A stretch of DNA of 64,000 nt from Enterobacter hormaechei ATCC 49162 (GCF_001875655.1 NZ_MKEQ01000001.1:1054001-1118000), one strand, 5' to 3'; counted from the first letter of the stretch, positions 1 to 10,652 are shown. The notes: generated from the sequence alone by a model not told the origin. A program made the numbers and translations.

Positions 1-2918
1 ACCGACCGTATCGTCTGGATTTCTTCGATGATGAGATCGACAGCCTGCGCGTGTTCGACGCCGACACCCAGCGCACGCTGGAGGAAGTGGATTCCATTAA
101 CCTGCTCCCCGCCCATGAGTTTCCGACGGATAAAACCGCCATCGAACTGTTCCGCAGCCAGTGGCGCGACAGGTTCGACGTGAAGCGCGATGCCGAACAT
201 ATCTACCAGCAGGTCAGCAAAGGCACCCTTCCGGCCGGGATCGAATACTGGCAGCCCCTGTTCTTTAACGAACCGCTGCCGGCGCTGTTCAGCTACTTCC
301 CGGCGAATACGCTGATTGTGAATACCGGGGATATCGATGCCAGCGCCAGCCGTTTTGAAAGCGAAACGCGCGCCCGCTTTGAAAACCGGGGCGTTGACCC
401 GATGCGTCCGCTGCTGCCGCCGGAAATGCTGTGGCTACGTACCGACGAGCTTAACGCCGAGCTGAAACGCTGGCCGCGTATGCAGCTAAAAACCGATTCG
501 CTTGCCGATAAGGCGGCGAACACCAATCTCGCGTTCCGGACGTTGCCGGACCTGGCTGTTCAGGCGCAGCAGAAATCCCCGCTGGATAATCTGCGTAAAT
601 TCCTTGAGTCCTTTACCGGACCGGTGGTGTTCTCCGTTGAGAGTGAAGGCCGCCGTGAAGCGCTGGGCGAACTGCTGGGACGGATTAAAGTCGCGCCTAA
701 ACGCATTCTTCGTCTGAGCGAAGCCACCGGAAACGGCCGTTACCTGATGATCGGCGCCGCCGAGCACGGATTCATTGATACGCTCAATAACCTGGCATTG
801 ATTTGTGAAAGCGATCTGCTGGGCGAGCGTGTCGCGCGCCGTCGTCAGGACAGCCGTCGCACCATCAACCCGGACACCCTGATCCGCAACCTGGCCGAAC
901 TGCACCCCGGTCAGCCGATCGTTCACCTTGAACACGGCGTGGGTCGCTATCAGGGTATGACCACCCTCGAAGCAGGCGGTATCAAAGGTGAATACCTGAT
1001 GCTGACCTACGCCAACGACGCCAAACTGTACGTGCCGGTGTCGTCCCTGCATCTGATCAGCCGTTACGCCGGGGGCGCGGAAGACAACGCGCCGCTGCAT
1101 AAGCTGGGCGGCGATGCCTGGGCGCGCGCGCGGCAGAAAGCGGCGGAGAAAGTGCGCGACGTGGCGGCCGAGCTGCTGGATATTTACGCCCAGCGCGCGG
1201 CCAAAGAGGGCTATGCGTTTAAGCACGATAAAGAACAGTATCAGCTGTTCTGTGACAGCTTCCCGTTTGAAACCACGCCGGATCAGGCCCAGGCCATCAA
1301 TGCCGTACTGAGCGACATGTGCCAGCCGCTGGCGATGGATCGCTTAGTCTGCGGTGACGTTGGCTTCGGCAAAACCGAAGTGGCGATGCGCGCCGCCTTC
1401 CTTGCGGTGGAAAACAACAAGCAGGTGGCGGTGCTGGTGCCGACTACCCTCCTCGCCCAGCAGCACTTCGACAACTTCCGCGACCGCTTCGCCAACTGGC
1501 CGGTGCGCATCGAGATGCTGTCGCGTTTTCGCAGCGCCAAAGAGCAGACGCAGATCCTGGAACAGGCAAGCGAAGGCAAAATTGATATTCTGATCGGCAC
1601 TCACAAGCTGCTGCAAAGCGACGTGAAGTGGAAAGATCTGGGGCTGCTGATTGTCGACGAGGAGCACCGCTTCGGGGTGCGCCACAAGGAGCGCATCAAA
1701 GCGATGCGCGCTGACGTCGACATTCTGACCCTGACCGCCACGCCGATCCCGCGCACCCTGAATATGGCAATGAGCGGCATGCGCGATCTGTCGATTATTG
1801 CCACACCTCCGGCGCGCCGTCTGGCGGTGAAAACCTTTGTTCGCGAGTACGACAACCTGGTGGTGCGCGAGGCGATCCTGCGCGAAGTGCTGCGCGGCGG
1901 CCAGGTGTATTATCTGTATAACGACGTTGAAAACATTCAGAAAGCCGCTGACCGGCTGGCAGAGCTGGTGCCGGAAGCGCGCATCGCCATTGGTCACGGG
2001 CAGATGCGCGAGCGCGAGCTGGAGCGGGTGATGAATGATTTCCACCACCAGCGTTTCAACGTGCTGGTGTGTACCACCATCATTGAAACCGGCATTGATA
2101 TCCCGACCGCGAACACGATTATTATCGAACGCGCGGATCACTTCGGCCTGGCCCAGCTGCACCAGCTGCGCGGGCGCGTCGGGCGTTCACACCATCAGGC
2201 CTACGCCTGGCTGCTGACGCCGCATCCGAAGGCGATGACCACCGACGCGCAAAAGCGTCTGGAAGCTATCGCCTCGCTGGAAGATCTGGGTGCTGGCTTT
2301 GCACTGGCGACCCACGACCTGGAGATCCGCGGCGCCGGTGAGCTGCTGGGTGAAGACCAGAGCGGCTCCATGGAGACCATCGGTTTCTCCCTGTATATGG
2401 AGCTGCTGGAAAATGCCGTCGACGCGCTTAAAGCCGGACGTGAACCGTCTCTGGAAGATCTCACCAGCCAGCAGACCGAAGTGGAGCTGCGCATGCCTTC
2501 CCTGCTGCCGGATGATTTTATTCCTGACGTGAATACTCGTCTGTCGTTCTACAAGCGCATTGCCAGCGCGAAAAGCGAAGGCGAGCTGGAGGAGATCAAA
2601 GTCGAGCTGATCGACCGTTTCGGCATATTGCCCGATGCGGCGCGCAACCTGCTGGATATTGCCCGGCTGCGTCAGCAGGCGCAGAAGCTGGGGATCCGCA
2701 AGCTTGAAGGCAATGAGAAAGGCGGCGTGATTGAGTTTGCCGAGAAGAACCATGTCGATCCGATGTGGCTGATTGGCCTGCTGCAAAAACAGCCGCAGCA
2801 TTTCCGTCTTGATGGCCCGACGCGGCTGAAATTTACCCAGGATCTGACGGAGCGTAAAACCCGCATGGACTGGGTGCGTAACTTTATGCGCCAGATGGAA
2901 GAGAACGCTATCGCATAA
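1..2918 (+). CDS. mfd: Transcription-repair coupling factor Mfd (5' truncated by window)
   Basis: The superfamily 2 DNA translocase releases RNA polymerase stalled at lesions and recruits UvrA. The reading frame is open from base 3, so the gene enters from outside the window. About 971 of the usual 1148 residues are visible and roughly 177 N-terminal residues (part of the UvrB-like module) are missing. Visible in order are the RNA-polymerase-interacting segment (HGVGRYQGM), Walker A (GDVGFGKTE, near nt 1350-1376), the DEEH box (near nt 1657), the TATPIPRTL motif, the RGRVGR motif VI, and the C-terminal TRCF domain. No frameshift is seen. The identification is by family knowledge plus motif order. 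Confidence 0.98.
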   Translation, partial: RPYRLDFFDDEIDSLRVFDADTQRTLEEVDSINLLPAHEFPTDKTAIELFRSQWRDRFDVKRDAEHIYQQVSKGTLPAGIEYWQPLFFNEPLPALFSYFPANTLIVNTGDIDASASRFESETRARFENRGVDPMRPLLPPEMLWLRTDELNAELKRWPRMQLKTDSLADKAANTNLAFRTLPDLAVQAQQKSPLDNLRKFLESFTGPVVFSVESEGRREALGELLGRIKVAPKRILRLSEATGNGRYLMIGAAEHGFIDTLNNLALICESDLLGERVARRRQDSRRTINPDTLIRNLAELHPGQPIVHLEHGVGRYQGMTTLEAGGIKGEYLMLTYANDAKLYVPVSSLHLISRYAGGAEDNAPLHKLGGDAWARARQKAAEKVRDVAAELLDIYAQRAAKEGYAFKHDKEQYQLFCDSFPFETTPDQAQAINAVLSDMCQPLAMDRLVCGDVGFGKTEVAMRAAFLAVENNKQVAVLVPTTLLAQQHFDNFRDRFANWPVRIEMLSRFRSAKEQTQILEQASEGKIDILIGTHKLLQSDVKWKDLGLLIVDEEHRFGVRHKERIKAMRADVDILTLTATPIPRTLNMAMSGMRDLSIIATPPARRLAVKTFVREYDNLVVREAILREVLRGGQVYYLYNDVENIQKAADRLAELVPEARIAIGHGQMRERELERVMNDFHHQRFNVLVCTTIIETGIDIPTANTIIIERADHFGLAQLHQLRGRVGRSHHQAYAWLLTPHPKAMTTDAQKRLEAIASLEDLGAGFALATHDLEIRGAGELLGEDQSGSMETIGFSLYMELLENAVDALKAGREPSLEDLTSQQTEVELRMPSLLPDDFIPDVNTRLSFYKRIASAKSEGELEEIKVELIDRFGILPDAARNLLDIARLRQQAQKLGIRKLEGNEKGGVIEFAEKNHVDPMWLIGLLQKQPQHFRLDGPTRLKFTQDLTERKTRMDWVRNFMRQMEENAIA

Positions 2919-2923
2919 CGGAT

Positions 2924-2950
2924 CCCCCATCAGCGCCCGGCTGGTGGGGG
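2924..2950. terminator. Hairpin after mfd
   Basis: CCCCATCAG and CTGGTGGGG form a 9-bp stem (one G-T wobble) around a short loop, six bases after the mfd stop. No T-run follows, so it may be a weak or 3'-end-stabilising hairpin rather than a classic intrinsic terminator. Confidence 0.45.
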
Positions 2951-2954
2951 ACAA

Positions 2955-2997
2955 TTTACAAACTCTTTGCACTTCGCCCGAACTTCCCGACTATACA
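2955..2997 (+). promoter_or_regulatory. Candidate CpxR box and promoter of ldtC
   Basis: Read on the reverse strand, 2955-2970 is GCAAA-N6-GTAAA, one base from the CpxR pattern GTAAA-N5/6-GTAAA. TTGCAC (2967-2972) and TATACA (2992-2997) could be -35 and -10, but their 19-base spacing is long. Cpx control of ycfS-type L,D-transpeptidases has been described in enterobacteria; the assignment here is inference. Confidence 0.3.
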
Positions 2998-3055
2998 TTC
3001 GCCATAATTATCATTAACACCTTATAAAACAATAACCTTATCATTTGCATGGATT

Positions 3056-4027
3056 ATGATAATGATGACCTCTTCGCGTTTTACCCGCTGGCTGACTCTG
3101 TTTGCGCTGGCCGCGACGGTTGCCGTCGCGCTCCCTGCTCGCGCCAATACCTGGCCTCTTCCGCCTGCCGGCAGCAACGTCGTAGGTGAAAACCGCTTTC
3201 ACGTGGTTGAAAACGATGGCGGTTCGCTGGAAGCGATTGCCAAAAAATATAACGTCGGGTTCTTGGCACTGTTGCAGGCCAATCCGGGCGTTGATCCGTA
3301 TGTACCCCGGGCGGGCAGCGTACTGACGATTCCGCTGCAAACCATCCTGCCGGACGCGCCACGTCAGGGCATTGTAATTAACCTCGCCGAGCTGCGTCTG
3401 TATTACTACCCACCGGGCAAGAATGAAGTGACCGTCTACCCTATCGGTATTGGTCAGCTGGGGGGCGATACGCTCACGCCTACCATGGTCACCACCGTCT
3501 CTGATAAGCGCGCCAATCCCACCTGGACCCCGACGGCAAACATTCGCGCCCGTTATAAAGCACAAGGTATCGATCTGCCTGCCGTGGTGCCCGCTGGCCC
3601 GGATAACCCGATGGGGCACCATGCGATCCGCCTGGCGGCCTACGGTGGGGTTTATCTTCTGCACGGCACGAATGCGGATTTCGGGATCGGGATGCGCGTC
3701 AGTTCCGGCTGTATTCGCCTGCGTGATGACGACATCAAAACGCTCTACCGCGTGATCTCTCCTGGCACAAAAGTAAATATCATCAATACCCCGATTAAAG
3801 TGTCTGAAGAGCCGGGGGGCGTCCGTCTGGTTGAGATCCACCAGCCTCTGTCGAAAAATATCAATGACGATCCGCAGACGCTGCCGATTAACCTGAATGC
3901 GTCGATGGTGAGCTTTAAAACGAACGCCAACACCGATGGCGCGGTAATGGAGCGGGCGATGGAAGCGCGCTCGGGTATGCCAACCGATGTCACGCGGCAT
4001 CATGAGGTTGTTCAGCAATCAATGTAG
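3056..4027 (+). CDS. ldtC: L,D-transpeptidase linking Braun lipoprotein to peptidoglycan
   Basis: Periplasmic enzyme of the YkuD family that attaches Lpp to meso-diaminopimelate of peptidoglycan (E. coli YcfS/LdtC). The 323-residue product has a signal peptide ending at ALPARA, a LysM-like segment (about residues 50-95, ENDGGSLEAIAKKYNV), and the YkuD catalytic domain with HGTNADFGIG and SSGCIRLR; the Cys of SSGC is the nucleophile. Three ATG codons lie within the first four codons and the ribosome-binding site is weak, so the start could be 3056, 3062 or 3065. It is a single gene between mfd and bhsA, as in E. coli. Confidence 0.96.
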   Translation: MIMMTSSRFTRWLTLFALAATVAVALPARANTWPLPPAGSNVVGENRFHVVENDGGSLEAIAKKYNVGFLALLQANPGVDPYVPRAGSVLTIPLQTILPDAPRQGIVINLAELRLYYYPPGKNEVTVYPIGIGQLGGDTLTPTMVTTVSDKRANPTWTPTANIRARYKAQGIDLPAVVPAGPDNPMGHHAIRLAAYGGVYLLHGTNADFGIGMRVSSGCIRLRDDDIKTLYRVISPGTKVNIINTPIKVSEEPGGVRLVEIHQPLSKNINDDPQTLPINLNASMVSFKTNANTDGAVMERAMEARSGMPTDVTRHHEVVQQSM

Positions 4028-4043
4028 AACGGTTAGAACGACA

Positions 4044-4071
4044 AACGCCCTGCTAATGCAGGGCGTTTTTT
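4044..4071 (+). terminator. Intrinsic terminator of ldtC
   Basis: A perfect 10-bp stem (AACGCCCTGC / GCAGGGCGTT) with a TAAT loop runs into a T-run, 16 bases after the ldtC stop. Confidence 0.92.
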
Positions 4072-4104
4072 ATTGCAGTGGCATAACGGAGGGTTGCGTT
4101 ACGC

Positions 4105-4362
4105 TTATTTGTAGATAACTGCGGTACCGTGCAGGGTATTAGGACCGGTCACAGAGGTGATGCGGAATGATTTCGCACCCATTTCGTCAGCTTTTTGCGC
4201 CAGCTGATCTTCCAGTGAGCCCAGGTTAGTCCCGGCTGTGGCAGAAATGGTACCGACTTTTTGCTGGTCTGCTGGAGTAGATTGCACTTCAACAGCAGCG
4301 AAACTTGCGAAAGAGAGTGAACTCAGAACAGCGGCAGCGATGAGGGTTTTAACGTTTTTCAT
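4105..4362 (-). CDS. bhsA: Outer-membrane stress protein BhsA (ComC, YcfR)
   Basis: Small 85-residue exported protein of the YhcN/DUF1471 family. In E. coli it lowers outer-membrane copper permeability and affects biofilm and stress resistance. An N-terminal signal peptide ends near SFASFA. The mature DUF1471 domain shows the conserved VGTISATAGTNLGSLEDQL and ADEMGAKSFRITS stretches and ends GTAVIYK. It faces away from comR across a 245-bp intergenic region that holds several inverted repeats. ComR represses this gene in E. coli, and the arrangement here is the same. Confidence 0.96.
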   Translation of the reverse strand: MKNVKTLIAAAVLSSLSFASFAAVEVQSTPADQQKVGTISATAGTNLGSLEDQLAQKADEMGAKSFRITSVTGPNTLHGTAVIYK

Positions 4363-4394
4363 GATTTTGTACCTTTAGGCAGATGATGTAGTGG

Positions 4395-4479
4395 TCGTTA
4401 GTTATTTAGTTAACGATCGATAGGTAAATGATAGATGTGATCCAGGTCACACGTCAACTCCTTTTTATAACGACCGTTA
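4395..4479. promoter_or_regulatory. CGTTA/TAACG inverted repeats, candidate ComR operators
   Basis: Two inverted repeats share one half-site: TCGTTA-N10-TAACGA at 4395-4416 and TAACG-AC-CGTTA at 4468-4479. They lie in the shared control region of bhsA and the TetR-type repressor gene comR. Palindromic operators fit TetR-family dimers, but assigning these to ComR is inference from position and symmetry. Confidence 0.4.
4436..4451. promoter_or_regulatory. CRP-type site upstream of bhsA
   Basis: TGTGA-TCCAGG-TCACA matches the CRP core consensus TGTGA-N6-TCACA in every specified base. Its centre lies about 80 bp upstream of the bhsA start codon, between the two CGTTA/TAACG repeats. Confidence 0.65.
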
Positions 4480-4566
4480 AATTAATTTCATTTGCCTTAT
4501 ATTTCATAAAGATAAAATTAAATTATTTTTCAGAAATCACCGCTGGTCGTCGCAGGCGTTTATTTT

Positions 4567-4572
4567 TATAAT
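4567..4572 (+). promoter_or_regulatory. -10 element of the comR promoter
   Basis: A perfect TATAAT lies 36 bases before the comR ATG. The -35 position (TGGTCG at 4544-4549) matches poorly, suggesting a weak or regulated promoter. Confidence 0.45.
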
Positions 4573-4607
4573 GATTATTCAACAAAACAACAGAGGACCA
4601 ACGGCAC

Positions 4608-5243
4608 ATGACAACCGATGTCACGCGTTGCGCAAAGAAAAGCCGTGGCCGACCAAAAGTGTTCGACAGGGATGCGGCGCTCGATAAGGCCATGACGCTC
4701 TTCTGGCAGCATGGGTATGAAGCCACGTCGCTTTCCGATCTGGTGGAAGCGACGGGCGCGAAAGCCCCTACCCTGTACGCAGAGTTCACCAACAAAGAAG
4801 GCTTATTCCGGGCCGTTCTGGACAGATACATCTCGCGCTTCGCGGCAAAACATGAAGCCCAGCTGTTCTGCGAAGAAAAATCCGTTGAGCAGGCATTGCA
4901 GGATTATTTCACGGCAATCGCATCCTGCTATACCAGTAAAGACACGCCTGCGGGCTGTTTTATGATCAACACCTCCGCCACCCTTGCGGCATCGTCTAAG
5001 GAGATAGCCAATACGGTTAAATCCCGGCATGCGATGCAGGAGGAGACGCTCAGCACGTTTCTGGCTCAGCGTCAGCAGCGCGGCGAAATCCCGGCGCATT
5101 GCCGTCCGCAGGAGCTTGCCCGGTATCTGAGCTGTATTTTACAGGGGATGTCCATCAGTGCCCGTGAAGGGGCAACGCTGGAAAAATTGCAGGGAATTAC
5201 GCAAACCACGCTGCGCCTGTGGCCTGAACTGCTTAAACTCTGA
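4608..5243 (+). CDS. comR: TetR-family copper-responsive repressor ComR
   Basis: In E. coli ComR (YcfQ) binds copper and derepresses the adjacent bhsA/comC gene. The 211-residue protein starts with a basic tail (KKSRGRPKVFDRDAALDKA), then a TetR helix-turn-helix at about residues 35-60 (SLSDLVEATGAKAPTLYAEF), then an all-helical ligand domain. Cysteines sit near the N-terminus and at 'AIASCYTSKD' and 'AGCF'; I cannot say which would bind metal. A GAGG sits 12 bases before the ATG. It is divergent from bhsA, which supports the regulator-target link. Length matches the E. coli protein (about 210 residues). Confidence 0.9.
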   Translation: MTTDVTRCAKKSRGRPKVFDRDAALDKAMTLFWQHGYEATSLSDLVEATGAKAPTLYAEFTNKEGLFRAVLDRYISRFAAKHEAQLFCEEKSVEQALQDYFTAIASCYTSKDTPAGCFMINTSATLAASSKEIANTVKSRHAMQEETLSTFLAQRQQRGEIPAHCRPQELARYLSCILQGMSISAREGATLEKLQGITQTTLRLWPELLKL

Positions 5244-5246
5244 CGC

Positions 5247-5282
5247 AAAAAAAAGCTCCTCAGCCTGAGCGCATGAGGAGCT
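5247..5282 (-). terminator. Terminator of ycfJ (between convergent comR and ycfJ)
   Basis: The 9-bp stem AGCTCCTCA / TGAGGAGCT is flanked on the left by eight A's, which read as a T-run on the minus strand. It lies 20 bases beyond the ycfJ stop and just after the comR stop. Confidence 0.88.
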
Positions 5283-5302
5283 AAGTTCAGAGAACATCTT
5301 TT

Positions 5303-5842
5303 TTACACTTTGTTATTCAGTATCAGCTGACCATTACCGTCGAGAGGGATCTGCGTGCCCGGATCTTTATCCATGCGGATTTTCCCCTGCTGATCGCCGA
5401 TTTTGTAGGTTACGTCGTAACCCAGCATTTTTTCAGACTTGTCATACACGGTTTTACACCGTTGCTGCGTTGTGGTGTAGGTATCATTTTCCTGCATCGC
5501 GCCCTGCACCTGGTTACCGGCATAACCGCCACCCAGCGCACCGACAACGGTCGCAACATCCTTACCACGGCCACCACCAAACTGATGACCAATCACCCCA
5601 CCTGCAACCGCACCCAGCACGGAGCCAGCGATACGGTTTTCATCCTGAACCGGACGACGATGGGTGACAGAAACATTACGGCACTCCTGACGAGGCGTCT
5701 TGACCGTCTCTTTGATCGGTGTAGCGGAAACCACCTGCGCATACTGCGGGCCACGATCAAGTACGTTCAGACTGGCAACGGCAGCCACACCTAACGCAGC
5801 AGCGACGCCAATCCCTATACCCGCCAACATTGATTTATTCAC
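5303..5842 (-). CDS. ycfJ: Glycine-zipper membrane protein YcfJ
   Basis: A 179-residue protein of unknown molecular role, identical in length to E. coli YcfJ. An N-terminal hydrophobic segment (MLAGIGIGVAAALGVAAVA) is followed by a basic linker and a glycine-zipper domain (VLGAVAGGVIGHQFGGGRGKD, then VVGALGGGYAGNQVQ), and a polar C-terminus ending LILNNKV. The start chosen is GTG at 5842, because AGGAGG lies 8 bases upstream of it and the E. coli protein begins at the same residue. The frame stays open for 20 codons further upstream, but nothing supports a longer product. Single gene with its own terminator. Confidence 0.92.
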   Translation of the reverse strand: MNKSMLAGIGIGVAAALGVAAVASLNVLDRGPQYAQVVSATPIKETVKTPRQECRNVSVTHRRPVQDENRIAGSVLGAVAGGVIGHQFGGGRGKDVATVVGALGGGYAGNQVQGAMQENDTYTTTQQRCKTVYDKSEKMLGYDVTYKIGDQQGKIRMDKDPGTQIPLDGNGQLILNNKV

Positions 5843-6000
5843 GGGACTTCCTCCTTTGTTGCAATTGGTAGCAATTTTGCCGCGCAGTAAACGCTTCGCC
5901 AATAAGATAAAGGATCAAAAACCGGGGCGATGAGCTGGGATAGCGTCTGTTTAGGAGAACTCTTAAGGGGTCTGGAGCGAGATGAACAGCATGATGTGCT

Positions 6001-6029
6001 GAAAATTCCCTCCGGAGAGCCCGGAGGGA
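6001..6029 (-). terminator. Terminator of ndh
   Basis: CCCTCCGG / CCGGAGGG forms an 8-bp stem with a 5-base loop, and TTTT follows on the minus strand. It starts about ten bases beyond the ndh stop. Confidence 0.85.
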
Positions 6030-6037
6030 GAGAGAAA

Positions 6038-7342
6038 TTAGTGCAGCTTCAGGCGTGGGCGGATCACGCGGTTGATGCGGCCGACCAGCATCATCAGGCC
6101 GGTTTTGAAGTAGCCGTGCAGCGCAATCTGGTGCATACGATACAGAGAAATGTACACGAAGCGGGCGATGCGCCCTTCCACCATCATGGAGCCGCGCATC
6201 AGGTTGCCCATCAGGCTGCCCACGGTGGAGAAGTTTGAAAGCGACACCAGAGAGCCATGATCTTTGTAGACATAGGCTTTCATCGGCTTGCCTTTCATCT
6301 GCGCCAGGATGTTATGCAGCACGAGGCTTGCCATCTGGTGTGCGGCCTGAGCGCGAGGCGGTACAAACCCGCCTTCCGGACGTGCGCAGGAGGCACAGTC
6401 GCCGATGGCAAAGATTTCAGGATCGCGCGTCGTTTGCAGCGTCGGCTCTGTCACCAGCTGGTTAATGCGGTTCGTCTCCAGCCCACCGATATCTTTCATG
6501 AAATCAGGCGCTTTGATCCCCGCGGCCCAGACCATCAGGTCGGCCTGGATGTATTCGCCGTCTTTGGTATGCAGGCCGCCCTCATCCGCACTGGTCACCA
6601 TGGTCTGGGTCAGTACGCGCACGCCCAGTTTGGTCAGCTCGTTGTGCGCCGCACCGGAAATACGCGGCGGCAGCGCAGGCAGAATGCGTACACCCGCTTC
6701 CACCAGCGTCACATTCAACGCTTCGTTAGTCAGCCCTTTGTAGCCATAGCTGTGCAGCTGTTTCACCGCGTTATGCAACTCTGCCGATAACTCAACGCCC
6801 GTTGCGCCGCCACCCACGATAGCAATGTTAACCTTGCCGTTGGCACCCATATTATTGGTGTACTTCAGGAACAGGTTAAGCATCTCCTGATGGAAACGAC
6901 GCGCCTGATGCGGGTTGTCCAGGAAGATGCAGTGCTCTTTTACGCCTGGGGTGTTGAAGTCGTTAGAGGTGCTGCCCAGGGCCATCACCAGCGTGTCATA
7001 GGCCAGCTTGCGCTCAGGAACCAGCAGCTCGCCTTTATCATCGCGCAGCTCAGCCAGCGTGATGGTTTTGTTTTCACGGTTGATGTCCACCACCGAACCC
7101 AGCTGGAACTGGAAATGGTGGTTACGCGCATGCGCCAGATAGCTCAGCGCATCCACACCCTCATCCAGCGACCCGGTCGCCACTTCGTGCAGCAGCGGCT
7201 TCCACAGATGGCTGTGGTTACGATCCACCAGCGTAATTTTGGCTTTCTTACCGCGCCCCAGCTTCTTACCCAGCTGTGTCGCCAGCTCCAGTCCGCCAGC
7301 ACCACCGCCGACAATCACTATCTTTTTCAATGGCGTAGTCAA
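6038..7342 (-). CDS. ndh: NADH dehydrogenase II (NADH:quinone oxidoreductase)
   Basis: Single-subunit, non-proton-pumping NADH:quinone oxidoreductase on the inner face of the cytoplasmic membrane, feeding the aerobic respiratory chain. The 434-residue length equals E. coli Ndh. Motifs: the FAD-binding [10 protein letters not shown] near residues 12-21; the NADH-binding [13 protein letters not shown] near 175-187; the second flavin motif FAIGDCA near 313-319. The C-terminus carries the hydrophobic/basic region used for membrane attachment. A canonical FNR box lies upstream, agreeing with anaerobic repression known in E. coli. It is monocistronic between its terminator and the FNR-controlled region. 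Confidence 0.98.
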   Translation of the reverse strand: MTTPLKKIVIVGGGAGGLELATQLGKKLGRGKKAKITLVDRNHSHLWKPLLHEVATGSLDEGVDALSYLAHARNHHFQFQLGSVVDINRENKTITLAELRDDKGELLVPERKLAYDTLVMALGSTSNDFNTPGVKEHCIFLDNPHQARRFHQEMLNLFLKYTNNMGANGKVNIAIVGGGATGVELSAELHNAVKQLHSYGYKGLTNEALNVTLVEAGVRILPALPPRISGAAHNELTKLGVRVLTQTMVTSADEGGLHTKDGEYIQADLMVWAAGIKAPDFMKDIGGLETNRINQLVTEPTLQTTRDPEIFAIGDCASCARPEGGFVPPRAQAAHQMASLVLHNILAQMKGKPMKAYVYKDHGSLVSLSNFSTVGSLMGNLMRGSMMVEGRIARFVYISLYRMHQIALHGYFKTGLMMLVGRINRVIRPRLKLH

Positions 7343-7381
7343 CGTGACCCCCTCAAATTATTAACCAATTGTTAATTAAAA

Positions 7382-7412
7382 GTTATATAAATAACCCTTA
7401 ATTAACAACAGG
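7382..7412 (-). promoter_or_regulatory. Candidate ndh promoter
   Basis: On the minus strand CTGTTG and TATAAC are 18 bases apart, 40-70 bases before the ndh start, inside an AT-rich tract. TTGTTA offset by three bases is an alternative -35. Confidence 0.4.
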
Positions 7413-7477
7413 TTACTGCGCTGAAACCATTCAGATTCATTGAGAATAGCACGTCAGGCGCATTGGTCATACCAAAA

Positions 7478-7491
7478 TTGATATGTATCAA
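7478..7491. promoter_or_regulatory. FNR box upstream of ndh
   Basis: TTGAT-ATGT-ATCAA is a perfect match to the FNR consensus TTGAT-N4-ATCAA. E. coli ndh is repressed by FNR from two upstream sites; only this one is clear here, about 140 bp before the start codon. Confidence 0.8.
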
Positions 7492-7523
7492 GTTTTGATG
7501 GTTTAAAAGTAGACAACTCTGAC

Positions 7524-7560
7524 AAAAAAGAGGCCCGGTACGCTTTCACGTACCGGGCCT
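7524..7560 (-). terminator. Terminator of the hinT-ycfP operon
   Basis: A 12-bp stem (AGGCCCGGTACG / CGTACCGGGCCT) with a six-base loop lies 18 bases past the ycfP stop. Six A's on its left form the T-run on the minus strand. Confidence 0.92.
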
Positions 7561-7578
7561 TTGTCAGGTTCAGGGAGG

Positions 7579-8121
7579 TCAGCCCAGCGTTTTGAAGGCT
7601 TTAATGCGCTGCAAATGCGGCGAAATGTTTTTGAATTTGTGGGTCTGCTCTTCGTCCCAGACAATTTCGTAGTAATGATGCAGAAGCTCGGCGGCGCGGG
7701 AGCTGTTTAGCGCCTCATCGTTGCGGGAGAGGATCACCAGACACCGGTCGCGGTTCTTTTCACGGAAATTGCTCACGCATTTGGTTGCGATATCGGCGTA
7801 CTCTTCCGGACGGTCAATCTTGCCTTCCATGTTTTCGTTTGGAAACAGGTTAGGGTTAAAAATGACCTGACGGATATCGCATAAAAAACCGATACGCTCT
7901 GCCCAGTATCCCCCCAACCCCACGCCGCAGATTAGCGGGCGATCGTCGATATTGAGCTGCAACATTTTGTCCACTTCTTTCAGCAGATGTTGCATGTCAT
8001 GCTTCGGATGACGTGTGCTGTAACTGATCAGCCGGACATCCGGATCGATAAACTGCAATTGCAGCACTTTCTCATGATTACCAGGACTGTTTGAGTCAAA
8101 ACCGTGTAAATAGATGATCAT
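7579..8121 (-). CDS. ycfP: UPF0227 esterase-like protein YcfP
   Basis: A 180-residue alpha/beta-hydrolase-fold protein of the UPF0227 family; its substrate is not known. The N-terminus [10 protein letters not shown] carries the oxyanion-region HGF motif. The nucleophile-elbow position reads GVGLGGYWA, with Gly where active esterases have Ser (as GxSxG), so catalysis by the usual triad is doubtful. It is the last gene of the hinT-ycfL-lpoB-thiK-nagZ-ycfP run, 31 bases after nagZ, and is followed by a strong terminator. Confidence 0.93.
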   Translation of the reverse strand: MIIYLHGFDSNSPGNHEKVLQLQFIDPDVRLISYSTRHPKHDMQHLLKEVDKMLQLNIDDRPLICGVGLGGYWAERIGFLCDIRQVIFNPNLFPNENMEGKIDRPEEYADIATKCVSNFREKNRDRCLVILSRNDEALNSSRAAELLHHYYEIVWDEEQTHKFKNISPHLQRIKAFKTLG

Positions 8122-8152
8122 CGTCTCACCACGCTACGCCTTCCGGGATGAA

Positions 8153-9994
<1,842 letters not shown>

Positions 9995-10014
<20 letters not shown>

Positions 10015-10642
10015 CTTTACCTGACCAGATAATTTCGCCGGTCTGCACCAGCATTAACTGCATCTGCAACGACGGCGTGTTCACGTTGCCTGTCGCGTTA
10101 GAATAAAGGACATACTGCGCGCCAACGTTGCGGGCAATACCGATCGCTTTACTGCGCGAACCCAGGCTGTCCTGAGGCGACAGGCCAAGCTGCTGCTTAG
10201 CCACCGCGAGCTGCTGGGCTGAGACCAGCGTAAATTTACCGTTATTCGCCAGCGCGTTACGCAGGGTTTCCGTCGCTTCTCCCGCATTCAGGGAACCGTT
10301 TGTACGGTTGTTCACGCTGTCCACCAGCAACACGCTGCCAGGCGTAACGCCCTGCGCCTGCAACATTTTGCCTACCATCGGCTGCATTGCGCCGTTCCAG
10401 TCATAGTGACGTACTCGCGGCGCAGGCTGTGCGGTGTCGTCCGGATGTTCGATCGGACCAGGCTGTGCCGGGATGGTCGGTACAGACGGCACGGTTGGAA
10501 CAGGTTGCGCTGGGGTTGTTGGCTGTTCCGTTCCCGGCTTCGCCTGATCCACCGGTGCAGGTTCTTCCGTTCGCGTCACACAACCCGCCAGAAAGAGTGC
10601 AAAGGCACTCAGGAGCGCATAACGGCTCATTGTTTTAATCAA
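9995..10642 (-). CDS. lpoB: Penicillin-binding protein activator LpoB
   Basis: Outer-membrane lipoprotein that reaches through peptidoglycan to activate the bifunctional synthase PBP1b. The 215-residue precursor has a signal peptide with lipobox LAGC (Cys21), a long Pro/Gln/Thr-rich disordered tether (about residues 26-70), and a globular domain beginning near RHYDWNGAM and ending GEIIWSGKGAVTQQ. The start is taken as TTG at 10642, with AGGAG six bases upstream; ATG at 10630 is an alternative that leaves a shorter signal peptide. It is followed by thiK with a 20-base overlap. Confidence 0.96.
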
Positions 10643-10652
10643 GGTTCACTCC

